From positions 1 to 53,928 of the forward strand of contig NZ_JAACFS010000045.1 of NCBI RefSeq assembly GCF_029051645.1: a stretch of DNA of 53,928 nucleotides. The letters run 5' to 3'. Origin of the DNA: Bradyrhizobium sp. CSA112. GTDB lineage: Bacteria; Pseudomonadota; Alphaproteobacteria; Rhizobiales; Xanthobacteraceae. Under the pieces are notes generated by a model. That model was not told where the DNA came from. It was given only the letters and a program-made list of their open reading frames with translations, and made no database searches. How positions within the stretch are numbered: position 1 is the stretch's first letter; each line of letters starts with the position of its first letter. Positions 35,586-44,471 of the stretch are shown here, in pieces. The translations under genes were made by a program, and so were the position numbers.

Positions 35586-35990
35586 TTAGCCAGAGGAATC
35601 CTCCTCGACAAGCCGCACGCCGGTAACGCAGATATCGCCGTCCAGCACCGTCAACGCGACCGGCGTGAGACTGCTGCCCTTGCACCGGCCGTCCACACAG
35701 CGGCCGGTGCCGAGCTCGAAGGTCGAGCCGTGCTTGCCGCACATCAGCCGGATGCCGCGTGGATCGAAAAACTGGTTGCATTCCCAGTCCAGATTGACGC
35801 CATTGTGCGGGCATTTGTTAAGATAGGCAAACACCCGCTTGCCCCAGCGCACCACGACAATGGGCCACGGCCTGTGGCTGCCGTCTTCGTCGACGATCAT
35901 GAGGTGGAAGCCCATGGCGCGCTGGCTTGGAATATCGTTGAAGCCGCAGATTGCATAGGCGATATTCGGCTGCGTCCGCCGCTCGTTCAT
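35586..35990 (-). CDS. Rieske-type [2Fe-2S] protein, convergent to the unknown gene
   Basis: A 134-residue soluble Rieske ferredoxin. Ligands are in LNKCPHNGVNLDW (CxH) and MCGKHGSTFELGTGRC (CxxH). It is similar in design to the protein at 24605 but from a separate lineage, and it is the intact version of the broken gene at 7630-7982. No membrane anchor. It may supply electrons in cluster assembly or to nitrogenase; this is inference. Confidence 0.85.
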   Translation of the reverse strand: MNERRTQPNIAYAICGFNDIPSQRAMGFHLMIVDEDGSHRPWPIVVVRWGKRVFAYLNKCPHNGVNLDWECNQFFDPRGIRLMCGKHGSTFELGTGRCVDGRCKGSSLTPVALTVLDGDICVTGVRLVEEDSSG

Positions 35991-36210
35991 GACAAGAGAA
36001 CCATCAATTGATCATCCTGCGATCAGCCTTGCAAAAATCGCGCAAAGTACCGGATCGCCTCACCTTCTTGGGAGTCCGGCGCGCGCCGTCGCAAACGAGA
36101 AGCCGCTCGATCATCGGACCAACGAGCTTGGTGGGATCAGGCACCGCTTGGCTGTTCAGCAATCGGATCGCAGCAGATCCAGAGCCATCTGGCCGCGCGC
36201 GTGGTTTCTG

Positions 36211-36781
36211 TTATTCGCTCAGGACCTTCTCAAGATCCAGCGCGGCGCTCTTTTCAGCTGGCAGGCTGTCAAGGTTCTGCATTCGCCATTTGACGGCCGG
36301 CAAATCGCGGGCACCGGGAACGCCCCGAGCAAATCTCATTCAGCATCGCCGCGCTCAATGAAATCAGGAATTTCCGATGCCTGTCTGGCATGTTGCCGAC
36401 AATCTCCGCGACAGCGTTTTGCGTACGGCCAGCGGCTCATCTCGCGAAACGGACTTGGCAGTCATACCTTCGAAGCAGCGCACAAATTCCTGGCTGATAT
36501 CCTTTTCGCTCCGCCTAGCACTTCATGCCATTGGGAGATTATGGCTGAGCATGTAGACAATGAAGGCAGTGCGCAGATCATCGCTGATACCTTATTTCCC
36601 AGCAGGTCGCGGACACCGAATAAATCGCGCGGATGCTGACGATCGAGCGCTGCAACAACTTACCTGCGTAAAGGTCGCCCCTCCGCAACTTGCGTCTCAC
36701 CGCGTCGATCTCTGTTAAAGATTCTTCGCGCGGCTTGACCGGCAGGTACGTGAGGTCGATGTCGACTGAAAGGCGCGGCAT
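36211..36781 (-). pseudogene. AbiEii-like nucleotidyltransferase relic
   Basis: MPRLSVDIDLTYLPVKPREE keeps the DxD of the nucleotidyltransferase core. RGDLYAGKL in that frame and ALDRQHPRDLF-like residues in the next follow, then LRTAFIVYMLSHNLPMA, FEGMTAKSVSRDEPLAVRK and finally DLPAVKWRMQNLDSL. The N-terminal GG motif and a central part are deleted and the frame shifts several times. It is a different lineage from 17011. Confidence 0.7.
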
Positions 36782-36885
36782 GATGGAAGCCGACCTGAAG
36801 CATCCGCCATCGCATCAATCCCTCTTTGCGTCGTTGTGAAGTCGGGTGAGGTCGCCCGCTGTCGTGGAAACCTTAACCGTTTGTT

Positions 36886-37320
36886 TCATGTAGGAAGGCC
36901 GTCGGGTGTTTCGCCACGCGCATCGAATCGTGAAGTCTCTGGCGGCAATTCATCGAAGCCGGTCAGTTTGACGAGCCGGCAATAGCGTTCGGAAAGCGGG
37001 CCGATGATAAGGGAATTCCGGTCGGGGCCGCTGTCATATGCTGCGCCGACGACGGCTTCGATGGTTGAATGAAGGTCGTCGCCAAATGCGAAGCTTAATT
37101 TGCGTGGTGACACGTCGATTGCGTCGATGAACAGGGTTTCCGTCATGGTGTTCTTGATGACGAGGCACGCCGTCGCGTCGTGAGGCTGAAAGAAAATCGT
37201 CGGCTGCGATTTGTAAAGCCGGTCATAGATCAGGAATGCCGTTGACAGTATGCCGCCAATTCCGCCAACGAGCTGATTGCTTCTATTGGGTCGAAAGTCA
37301 TTCCGCGAATTCCCCGTCAA
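36886..37320 (-). CDS. Hypothetical protein with one hydrophobic segment
   Basis: A 144-residue frame starting with TTG. Residues about 16-33 (QLVGGIGGILSTAFLIYD) could be a membrane anchor. The remainder (FFQPHDATACLVIKNTMTET) looks like an extracytoplasmic or beta-rich domain. Family unknown. Confidence 0.5.
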   Translation of the reverse strand: MTGNSRNDFRPNRSNQLVGGIGGILSTAFLIYDRLYKSQPTIFFQPHDATACLVIKNTMTETLFIDAIDVSPRKLSFAFGDDLHSTIEAVVGAAYDSGPDRNSLIIGPLSERYCRLVKLTGFDELPPETSRFDARGETPDGLPT

Positions 37321-37493
37321 ACGCGACTATACAGCAAAAAGCCCGGCATGGTTGCCGGGCTTCGAGGTCGATAGAGCGCGTGCCGCGTCGCCTAGCCGCA
37401 GCAGCACGCCGCGACAGTCGCTTGGGATGGGGCGCTTACCGAAGTTAACTGCCTCTTGCGGCGCAAGTTTACGCTTATGGAGAGAGGCCGCAA

Positions 37494-38024
37494 TTAAGCG
37501 GCCTCACTCCACATCGTGTCGTCTTCTTCATTTGTACGGTGCGTGGTCCGCACGCGGACCATTTCAATCGGTGCAATTCCCCCTTCGGGAAACGGCACAA
37601 AAACCATACTCGCAATGGCTTTAGGGTCGTACTCGCACGCGCCATCACTCAGCAACGCACAGACGTTGTGGCGCACAAGCTTTTCGCTAGCGCCGCCAAC
37701 CCCATTATGGTCATTCTCCCAACGGGACACATGTTCTGCGGACAGGTCCATTGCTGCCGCAAAATCGGTTTGCTTCATGTCCAGCGCGCGCCGGATAAAC
37801 CTCACTTCTTTACCAGTCAAACGCTCAGGACTCTGGGCGCGCGCCATTGCAGCAGCGCGGGTCAATCCCTGGACGTCCGGTATGCCAATCATTTCGTCGC
37901 CGCAAGCAGAGCAGCGCTGCACGACAACAGCATTCAAGACCTTGACGACCAAACCGCCCAAGTCTTCAACGTGCTCTGGCTTCACACTTCTCTCCATCAA
38001 TCCATTCTTGCATTTGCAACGCAT
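37494..38024 (-). CDS. YgiT/MqsA-type antitoxin with HTH domain
   Basis: A 176-residue protein. An N-terminal zinc-finger-like part (MRCKCKNGLM and QRCSACGDEMIGIPD, with CxC and CxxC) is followed by an Xre-type helix-turn-helix (GKEVRFIRRALDMKQTDFAA; LSAEHVSRWENDHNG). This is the antitoxin layout of MqsA/YgiT proteins. It starts 17 bases after the toxin gene on the same strand. Intact. Confidence 0.8.
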   Translation of the reverse strand: MRCKCKNGLMERSVKPEHVEDLGGLVVKVLNAVVVQRCSACGDEMIGIPDVQGLTRAAAMARAQSPERLTGKEVRFIRRALDMKQTDFAAAMDLSAEHVSRWENDHNGVGGASEKLVRHNVCALLSDGACEYDPKAIASMVFVPFPEGGIAPIEMVRVRTTHRTNEEDDTMWSEAA

Positions 38025-38040
38025 CTGACAGCCCTTTCAC

Positions 38041-38354
38041 TCATTTCTTGTTCGCCCAAGTCGTGACGATCTTCACCTCTGCGACATCCTCGTAAGCCAC
38101 GACTACAGCCGTTATTTTCCTCCCGTCGTTATCAGTCCCTTCTGCCCTCCATTCTTCTTCTCCGTTTTCTTTGTTCACCTCCACCAATGATACCGTACAT
38201 CGCCCAAGCACGTTGATGACATCGAGTTTTTCGATGCCATCTTTCTTGCGCTCAATCTCAGCGTGGTTCGTGAAGAAGATCGTCCCTTCGTGAAGAAGAT
38301 CGTCCCTCGCCGCGCGATTCTACGCAGGCGACCGGCCTCGTTCTCAAATGCCAT
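38041..38354 (-). pseudogene. DUF4258-type toxin inactivated by tandem duplication
   Basis: MAFENEAGRLRRIARRGTIF leads into FTNHAEIERKKDGIEKLDV and VLGRCTVSLVEVNKENGEEE, ending in VKIVTTWANKK. This resembles small DUF4258 toxins paired with YgiT antitoxins. A 20-base unit at the GTIFFT codons is repeated (38267-38306). As 20 is not a multiple of three, the two halves are out of frame. Confidence 0.75.
38267..38306. repeat. Two tandem 20-base units in the toxin gene
   Basis: The unit starting TTCGTGAAGAAGATCG occurs twice without a gap and without a mismatch, pointing to a recent slip. Confidence 0.9.
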
Positions 38355-38804
38355 CGGCGAATGCCATAGCTGTTGTTGATCGCGCGTTCCATGGGCTTCA
38401 GTTGATCTAATGTCAAGTTATTCGTCCAGCTTACCCAGAATGCCAGTGGGCATCTAACAGGCAAAATGTGGCACTTCAGCAACATATCTGGATATATGGC
38501 CGTCGAATTGGTTGACAATAGGTCAAGTTTTCTTGACCCTAGGTTCAATATTTTCGGGCGAAATCCGTTCCATGCACGGCGGCAGCGCTGACGGCCGACG
38601 CCAAGGCGGGCCAGCCGCGCCCGTCTCGTGAAACGCCCGGCGGCGGCCGACGCACTGGCGTGCTTCCTATTGGCTTGGCGGCCTATCGGCCGAACTGTCC
38701 CGTTAAGAAACGGTTAACCGTCCGCAAAAATTCCATACAAATTCCGAAAGATCAGTTGGCACGAAATTCAAGAAACCATTGTGCTGCAGGCATAACTTTA
38801 ATTT
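38355..38804. other. No gene recognised
   Basis: Presumed promoter region of the toxin pair and a junction to the JetA-like fragment. No convincing frame. Confidence 0.35.
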
Positions 38805-39350
38805 CTAGAGCTTCAAAACAAGGGTGTCCGGCGTGTAGGAGATCCTGAGCGCCAGGTCGACGATGGCGTCGCGGAAACGGTAGGGATGGTTCACCGTCAG
38901 GATGGACTCGAAATCTTTCAGCGGGAGCTGATCGACGAACTCCTCGAAGAAGGCCTCCAGGCGGGTGCCGAGCGTCTTCGACTCCATGACCGTCCGCCTG
39001 ATCCGCTTGAGGTCGGCGAGGATCGCCCGAAGGCTCTTGGTGAACTGGTCGGCCTGGTTGCGCGCCCCACGCACCGCGAGCGCGGCTTCGCGCTGCTTGC
39101 GATAGGTCACCTCGGGCGTGAGCTTCTCCATCGCCTCGAGGTTCAGACGAATCTGGACGATCAGGCCGCCGAATCTTTGGGAGAGGTCCTTGTTCAGGCT
39201 CGCCTGTCGCTGGATCACCAGCATCGCCATGTCGACGGTGACCCGCAGGCCGTATTCCTCTTCCTCGAGCCCGCCCCAATCGACCAGACGCGAGTAGAGT
39301 TGTCGGGCCGAGCCGAGCGCCTTGTCGCCTTTCTCGGATGCGAAAGCGAG
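38805..39350 (-). pseudogene. Fragment resembling Wadjet JetA
   Basis: About 180 residues in one frame: KGDKALGSARQLYSRLVDWG, QRFGGLIVQIRLNLEAMEKL, LRAILADLKRIRRTVMESKT, FFEEFVDQLPLKDFESILTV and NHPYRFRDAIVDLALRI. The helical pattern and the FFEEFV and NHPYRFR segments remind me of JetA, the kleisin-like subunit of the SMC anti-plasmid system Wadjet. Both ends are lost and no jetB, jetC or jetD is present. Confidence 0.5.
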
Positions 39351-39386
39351 GGTCGGCTTTACGGATCCGGCGGCGGCCCGCCGAGA

Positions 39387-39665
39387 TCACGTCCGGCAGC
39401 CCAAGTGAGCTATCGCGTCGTCGCAAAGCGCACTCATGATCTGCTTAACGATGTCATCTATTTGGTAGCCATCTTTAGAGCGGCTGGCATACAAATGCCT
39501 ACCCATGAATAGAATCTCGTTTTGCTCCAAGAGATGTAATTCCATTGCAGCTCGCCCCTCATTGATCGCAGCGAACTGAATCTCGGTAAAACATCCGATA
39601 GCAATCATCGGCACCCTCTCGCCTCTAGCAAGGCGCTCAAGGTGCTCCCTGATTGCCGCTTCCAT
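39387..39665 (-). CDS. Small hypothetical protein
   Basis: A 92-residue protein (RLARGERVPMIAIGCFTEIQ; LLEQNEILFMGRHLYASRSK; YQIDDIVKQIMSAL). It looks like a genuine conserved accessory protein, but I know no function. Its last residues may come from the junction with the JetA-like fragment. Confidence 0.6.
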   Translation of the reverse strand: MEAAIREHLERLARGERVPMIAIGCFTEIQFAAINEGRAAMELHLLEQNEILFMGRHLYASRSKDGYQIDDIVKQIMSALCDDAIAHLGCRT

Positions 39666-39732
39666 TCCGGCGTAAAGTGGCTAACGCGATCGCTATAAGG
39701 GAAGTCATAGCCTTAATTCCGATAAACGTGTT

Positions 39733-39752
39733 TTATGCAGTTCAACGCATAA
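39733..39752. promoter_or_regulatory. Likely HipB operator
   Basis: TTATGC-AGTTCAAC-GCATAA is an inverted repeat with eight-base spacing, the geometry of the E. coli HipB site TATCC-N8-GGATA. A further half site TTATGC lies at about 39760. About 70 bases before the hipB start. Confidence 0.65.
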
Positions 39753-39822
39753 TGTCCATTTATGCGCCATTTGCTATATTGCGCTTTTATCGGATTTAGC
39801 ACATACTAGGTCGGAGTAAGAA

Positions 39823-40074
39823 ATGACCGGCCTTGCCCGCACACCGAACCAGATCGGCAACCTGATCCGCCGCACTCGTAAGAAGCGGGGGCTCAGCCAG
39901 TCGCAGGTCGGCGCGCGGGCGGGCCTGCGGCAGGAGACAATCTCGCTCATCGAAACTGGCAATCCGGCAGCCAAGCTTGAAACCATCCTTGCGGTACTCG
40001 CGGCCCTAGACCTTGAGTTCCGGATCGTCCCGCGCACCAAAGGCACAGCCGCCGACCTTGAGGACATTTTCTGA
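39823..40074 (+). CDS. hipB: HipB-type antitoxin
   Basis: An 83-residue Xre-family protein: IGNLIRRTRKKRGLSQSQVG, then RAGLRQETISLIETGNPAAK, and a C-terminal tail. It should bind the operator and HipA. Its TGA overlaps the hipA ATG by one base, so expression is coupled. Confidence 0.88.
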   Translation: MTGLARTPNQIGNLIRRTRKKRGLSQSQVGARAGLRQETISLIETGNPAAKLETILAVLAALDLEFRIVPRTKGTAADLEDIF

Positions 40075-41399
40075 TGCCCCGGCGTCGCCGCCATGAGCCG
40101 CTGCGCGTGCTCCTCAACAACCGCCTCGTCGGCCTGATGAGCAAGGCGGCGACTGGCGCTATTGAATTCCGGTATGAGGCTGACTGGCTCGGATGGGAAC
40201 ATGCCCTGCCCGTCTCGCTCTCGCTGCCGCTGCGGGAGGATGCCTTCCGCGGCGAAGCCATCACGGCCGTCTTCGACAATCTGCTACCCGACTCCGACGC
40301 GCTCCGTCGCCGGGTAGCGCAAAGGGTCGGCGCTGCCGGGACCGACGCCTACAGCCTGCTCGCTGCCATCGGCAGGGACTGCGTCGGCGCCCTGCAATTC
40401 GTCGCCGACGATGATGATCATCATGATGATGATCACCATGGTGATGGTCGCACCATCGCCGGCGATGCCGTCGATGACGAAGCGATAGAAAAGCTCCTCA
40501 ACGGGCTTGCCCAGACTCCGCTCGGGCTTACGCGCGACGATCATTTCCGGATTTCCGTGGCAGGAGCGCAGGAGAAAACGGCGCTGCTGCGGCACGGCGG
40601 CAAGTGGCTCAAGCCGCACGGCACCACGCCGACGACCCATATTTTCAAGACGCAGATCGGGGAGCTGCCCAACGGCATCGACCTTTCGAACAGCGTCGAG
40701 AATGAATACTACTGTCTGAGACTTGCCGCCGCCTCCGGCCTGCCGGTGAACCATGCCGAGATTGCGACTTTCGGTAAGACCACGGCGCTCGTCATCGAGC
40801 GCTTCGACCGGCGGTGGACGAAGGATGGCCGCCTGCTCCGCCTGCCGCAGGAGGACTGCTGTCAGGCCCTGTCGGTCCCGCCGACGCGCAAATACCAGAG
40901 CGATGGCGGTCCTGGCATGGTGAAGCTTCTTGACCTGCTCAAAGGCAGCGACACGCCCGCTGATGATCAGGCGATGCTGCTCAGAGCGCAAATCTTCTTT
41001 TGGCTGATTGGCGCGACCGATGGCCATGCGAAGAATTTCAGCATCTTCATCACGCCTGGCGGCCGCTACCATCTGACACCGCTTTACGACGTGCTCACGG
41101 CACAGCCGAGCCTGGACACCGGTCAAATTCAGCGCAAGCAGATGAAGCTCGCAATGTCGGTAGGGACAAACAATCACTACAGGATTGCCGAAGTAGACGG
41201 CCGGCATTTCTTGCAGACAGGCGAAGCGGCGGGCGTACCGAAAAAGCTTGTTCAGGAATCAATCGAACGTGTCGCCCTTACCGCTGAAGCTGCGCTCGGC
41301 AAAATTGAAAGCGAGCTGCCAGAGGGCTTTCCCGAGGCAATCCATAATTCGGTGAAAACCGCGGCTATGCAGCGTCTGAGTTCATTGAAAGTGCACTAA
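40074..41399 (+). CDS. hipA: HipA-type Ser/Thr kinase toxin
   Basis: A 441-residue HipA. The N-terminal domain has NRLVGLMSKAATGAIEFRYE. The phosphorylatable loop SVAGAQEKTALL has Ser 161, and the catalytic site is FWLIGATDGHAKNFSIF with Asp and Asn. HipA kinases phosphorylate aminoacyl-tRNA synthetases (GltX in E. coli) and cause growth arrest. An unusual Asp/His-rich stretch (residues 112-124, DDDDHHDDDHHGD) interrupts the region before the kinase loop. The frame is intact and so is the antitoxin. Confidence 0.9.
   Translation: MPRRRRHEPLRVLLNNRLVGLMSKAATGAIEFRYEADWLGWEHALPVSLSLPLREDAFRGEAITAVFDNLLPDSDALRRRVAQRVGAAGTDAYSLLAAIGRDCVGALQFVADDDDHHDDDHHGDGRTIAGDAVDDEAIEKLLNGLAQTPLGLTRDDHFRISVAGAQEKTALLRHGGKWLKPHGTTPTTHIFKTQIGELPNGIDLSNSVENEYYCLRLAAASGLPVNHAEIATFGKTTALVIERFDRRWTKDGRLLRLPQEDCCQALSVPPTRKYQSDGGPGMVKLLDLLKGSDTPADDQAMLLRAQIFFWLIGATDGHAKNFSIFITPGGRYHLTPLYDVLTAQPSLDTGQIQRKQMKLAMSVGTNNHYRIAEVDGRHFLQTGEAAGVPKKLVQESIERVALTAEAALGKIESELPEGFPEAIHNSVKTAAMQRLSSLKVH
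40407..40448 (+). repeat. GAT/CAT low-complexity run in hipA
   Basis: Runs of GAT and CAT codons encode the Asp/His stretch. The DNA is partly self-complementary (GATGATGATCATCATG), which favours slippage. Confidence 0.7.
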
Positions 41400-41650
41400 C
41401 AGAAAGATTACGGTTTGCGACCGGGGCGAACTGCATTTGCGCCGTATGGCGCTTGCGTCCGCACCGGCCGCCGTTGACCAGCACGCACGAAGTGGTCGCC
41501 GAAACGAAGACCTGCTGGATTGGATTCTGCGGCAACGCCCGGAATAGCGCCCTGGGTTGCCTGCGCCGCTAACTCCTCAGAACAGCTTGGCATTCAACCC
41601 GAATAGCTAGAGAGTGGCTTATCAAGCAAGCGTAGTTATGCGAACTTTTG

Positions 41651-42190
41651 ATGGCCCAGATGAAGACGCCCCCTAGGCACCGCACGCCGCGAATGGGAGC
41701 GCGTCAGATCTACGAAGCGAGGGATCAGATCCTGGGGCGCGTGTACGGCGCCGATGGGCTGCTGCCGTCGTCCCGCGCCCTCGCCGGGAAACTCGGCGTG
41801 TCTCGCGGTACGGTGACGATCGCCTATGAGCAACTCGCGGCGGAAGGCTTCATTGAGATCCGCCATGGCGCACGACCGCGCGTTGCACAAGCTGTTGTCG
41901 AGAGGGGGCGCGTGCGCGCGACGTGGCGGCCATTGTCACGGAAGGTGCGACTGTCGGGCTACGGTGAGCGTTTGAGACAGGTCGCGCCGCGCTCGGAGGA
42001 GCAACCTCGCAACCTCCTCGCAAATTTTCGGTATGGTGACCTCTCACCTTCGGATTTCCCCGTGCTCGCGTGGAAAAGAGCCGCGGTCGCTGCAATGACA
42101 CGGCGGCCCGCGAGAAAGGCCTACAACGATCCTTGCGGCTCTCGACGGCTGCGGATGGCGCTGCAGGCCTATCTCTGGCGTCACCGTAAG
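41651..42190 (+). pseudogene. MocR/PdxR-type regulator, 3' truncated
   Basis: The GntR-type winged helix is clear (GARQIYEARDQILGRVYGAD; LPSSRALAGKLGVSRGTVTI; AYEQLAAEGFIEIRHGA). The linker and the first residues of an aminotransferase-like domain follow (KAYNDPCGSRRLRMALQAYL). After about 42190 similarity to the family ends, so the PLP domain is missing. Start MAQMKTPPRHRTP at 41651. Confidence 0.75.
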
Positions 42191-42964
42191 CTATCACAGC
42201 TACGAAGTCGTCCTCCCAGTGATAACCGAATTCACGGTTCATCGCGGCAGCACCTTAGAAAGAATCGCTCACGGCGCGAGAGTATTGATCGGGACCAAAG
42301 CATCTTTTATCAGACGAGATTCGAGCACTGACACAACCATTACCCTGAATGCGGTACGAGGCGGTAGCATTGCTGTTTCCTGCCAAGTATTCGTGCCAAA
42401 AGATCAACCTCCGCCCGAGCCGCCAAAGCCGAGTCAAGTGCGATAGAATTCGAAGTTGCTGGATCCGCTACCGTCTCGGTCGGAATGGTGTGGTGGAACC
42501 TACGGCACGGGCCGAAGAGCCACTGGGGGTGGGAATGAGCGTGGGTGAGGCCGAACAAACCGGCAGGACCTTTAGGTGCAAAACGGATCTTGGTGAGACA
42601 AGATTTAAGCTCTCGTGGTTCCTGGCAAACGCTAAGCTGGATTAGTTTCTGAGGTTGGCGGCTATCCAGGGCCAAATGAACACTGGGTTCTGATCATTGA
42701 GTCTGAGATTCATGGACACTTAAGGTCTGGGCATGGCGAACGTGTCGAGCGGATTGACTTTAGCGCACGCAGCGACGGAACGGCTCGTTCGCCACAGCGG
42801 AATGAAGTTATTGAGGATTGGCGATATCTGATTCCATATGGCGGCAGACATTTTGAGCCATCCGAGCCGGCATTTTCGCAGATTAGAATTTCGATACCTG
42901 CGGGCGACGAGGGCATGATTCTACACTGCGGTCGGCTCGGCACCCGCAAGCTGGCGGGAATGGA
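42191..42964. other. No gene recognised; ends in repeat shared with the left copy
   Basis: No known coding motif. The last part (42787-42964) matches 10335-10516 with differences. It would receive transcription from the nif operon. Confidence 0.45.
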
Positions 42965-43072
42965 TCGGCGCCGAGGGGCTCTATCCCCGAGCGCAGCACA
43001 CGGAGAGTCCCTTCAGCGAGGCTTCGCCGTCCAACTCCCGCTTGCCTGCGGGAAAGGCGGACAGAGGCGCTG

Positions 43073-43372
43073 TCAAGCGGCTTCCGTTGCGGCGGGCTGT
43101 TGGGTCTGGCAGTTGGTCGGACAAACCCGGGCGCAGGCGCCGCAGCCGATACAAGCGCCCCGGTCATTCATCACCATAATCTTCTTTTCGATCTCACCGT
43201 CTTCGTCATCGTCGAGATCGACAAGATCGCCCTCCTCATTGATCCCCTTCAACGTCATGACGTCGCGACCGCAGACCTTGAAACAGCGGCCACAACCGAT
43301 GCACTTCTTGGGATCAATTGAGATCAGGTAGTTCGGCGTCCAGTCGCGGCCGTCGCGCGTTGCAAATGACAT
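43073..43372 (-). CDS. fdxB: nif-specific ferredoxin III
   Basis: A 99-residue 2[4Fe-4S] ferredoxin with CIGCGRCFKVC and CIGCGACARVC. Last recognised gene of the nifDKENX operon, 15 bases after the DUF683-type gene. It probably feeds electrons to cofactor assembly. The Cys near residue 85-90 (PTNCQTQ) is outside the motifs. Identical to 10954-11253. Confidence 0.93.
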   Translation of the reverse strand: MSFATRDGRDWTPNYLISIDPKKCIGCGRCFKVCGRDVMTLKGINEEGDLVDLDDDEDGEIEKKIMVMNDRGACIGCGACARVCPTNCQTQQPAATEAA

Positions 43373-43387
43373 GATCGGATACCCTTT

Positions 43388-43588
43388 TTAGGCCTTTTCC
43401 AGCGCCTTGAGATCCTCGCGCTTGCGCTCGAGTTCGGCAAAGGCATCGTGCGCCTTCTGCGCCACCGCCATGATCGAGGTCCAGTTGATGGGAAGTTCCT
43501 CCGACAAATCATGCAGATCCATCTTGGCCTTCGTCGCCTTGACCGACAGCTTTCTTATTTCCCCTTTCAGCATTTCAAGGTCGCTCAT
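43388..43588 (-). CDS. DUF683/CCE_0567-type small nif protein
   Basis: A 66-residue helical protein lying between the NifX-associated gene and fdxB, as in many alphaproteobacterial nif operons. No Cys or catalytic motif is present. ELERKREDLKALEKA at the end looks like a coiled coil. Identical to 11269-11469. Confidence 0.87.
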   Translation of the reverse strand: MSDLEMLKGEIRKLSVKATKAKMDLHDLSEELPINWTSIMAVAQKAHDAFAELERKREDLKALEKA

Positions 43589-43597
43589 GAGCTGCTC

Positions 43598-44068
43598 TCA
43601 ATAGTTGGCCACGTCGGGAAATTTCCGGGTCATCTCGATGCCGCCTTCGACGTATTTGTCACCCTCGGCGGCGAGCTTTGCGAGATTGTCGAAGCCGAAG
43701 CGATGCACATCGCGCAGCTGCTTGTTCACCACGATCAGCCGGCCGCCGATCAGCACCATGCGGCCAAAGCCTTCGTGGTGCATCTTCAGCATCGGCTGGA
43801 TCATCACACCGGTCGTCTTCTCGATCGAGAGCGCGACCGCATTGAAGAACAGCTCCAGCCGCCAGACCGTATCCGGATCGGGATCGCCGACGATCGGCAG
43901 CGCGCGCCGTTTCTCCTTGTCCAGAATATAGGGTTCGAGGAGATCGAGATCGCTCTTGCCGTCCCAGGCGCCATGGACGTCCTGGGCGCGCCAGATCTTG
44001 ATCAGTTCCCTCACGAATGGCGCATCGAGCGCGCGATCGGTTTGCACGATATCCGCGGCTTCAGTCAT
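43598..44068 (-). CDS. NifX-associated protein (DUF269)
   Basis: A 156-residue protein coded 8 bases after nifX. The family occurs only with nifX and is inferred to take part in FeMo-cofactor handling. Conserved segments are GDPDPDTVWRLELFFNAVAL and MHHEGFGRMVLIGGRLIVV. Identical to 11479-11949. Confidence 0.9.
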   Translation of the reverse strand: MTEAADIVQTDRALDAPFVRELIKIWRAQDVHGAWDGKSDLDLLEPYILDKEKRRALPIVGDPDPDTVWRLELFFNAVALSIEKTTGVMIQPMLKMHHEGFGRMVLIGGRLIVVNKQLRDVHRFGFDNLAKLAAEGDKYVEGGIEMTRKFPDVANY

Positions 44069-44075
44069 GTCGTCC

Positions 44076-44471
44076 TCATTCTTCGAAATCGAGCGTGCGC
44101 TCCTGGTCCTTTGCCAGTGCCTTGCGCAGCCAGGGTGGCGGCGTACCCTTCAGCACGTGCTGAAGCTTCTCGACCAGCGCCAGAATGTTCTCGGGCTTGT
44201 TCACCTTGATGGGATGTATATTGTTCGCCACTACCCGCGCGGCACCGGAGCCGCCGATGGCAGCGACATAGAGAATGGCGCAATCCTTGATTGCCTCGAT
44301 CTTGGGCGCGAGCTTGTCCTCGTTGCCGTCTTCCTTGAGATCGCCGTAGAACTGAACCGCCTTCAGAAATACGTGCCCGCCCGGCCCAACATCATAGATC
44401 GCGATGTACTTGGCCCAGCCAAAGTGCGCATCGACGCGCCTCAAGTCTTGGGTAGCGAATGCGACCTTCAT
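44076..44471 (-). CDS. nifX: NifX cofactor carrier
   Basis: A 131-residue carrier of NifB-co and later precursors on the way to NifEN. Key segments are RRVDAHFGWAKYIAIYDVG and CAILYVAAIGGSGAARVV. Coupled to nifN by an ATGA overlap. Identical to 11957-12352. Confidence 0.95.
   Translation of the reverse strand: MKVAFATQDLRRVDAHFGWAKYIAIYDVGPGGHVFLKAVQFYGDLKEDGNEDKLAPKIEAIKDCAILYVAAIGGSGAARVVANNIHPIKVNKPENILALVEKLQHVLKGTPPPWLRKALAKDQERTLDFEE

Noticed and set aside
35990..36105. Possible -24/-12 promoter of the Rieske gene
   Set aside because: TGCGCGATTTTTGCA resembles the -12 half, but the -24 GG is not in the right place in either copy.
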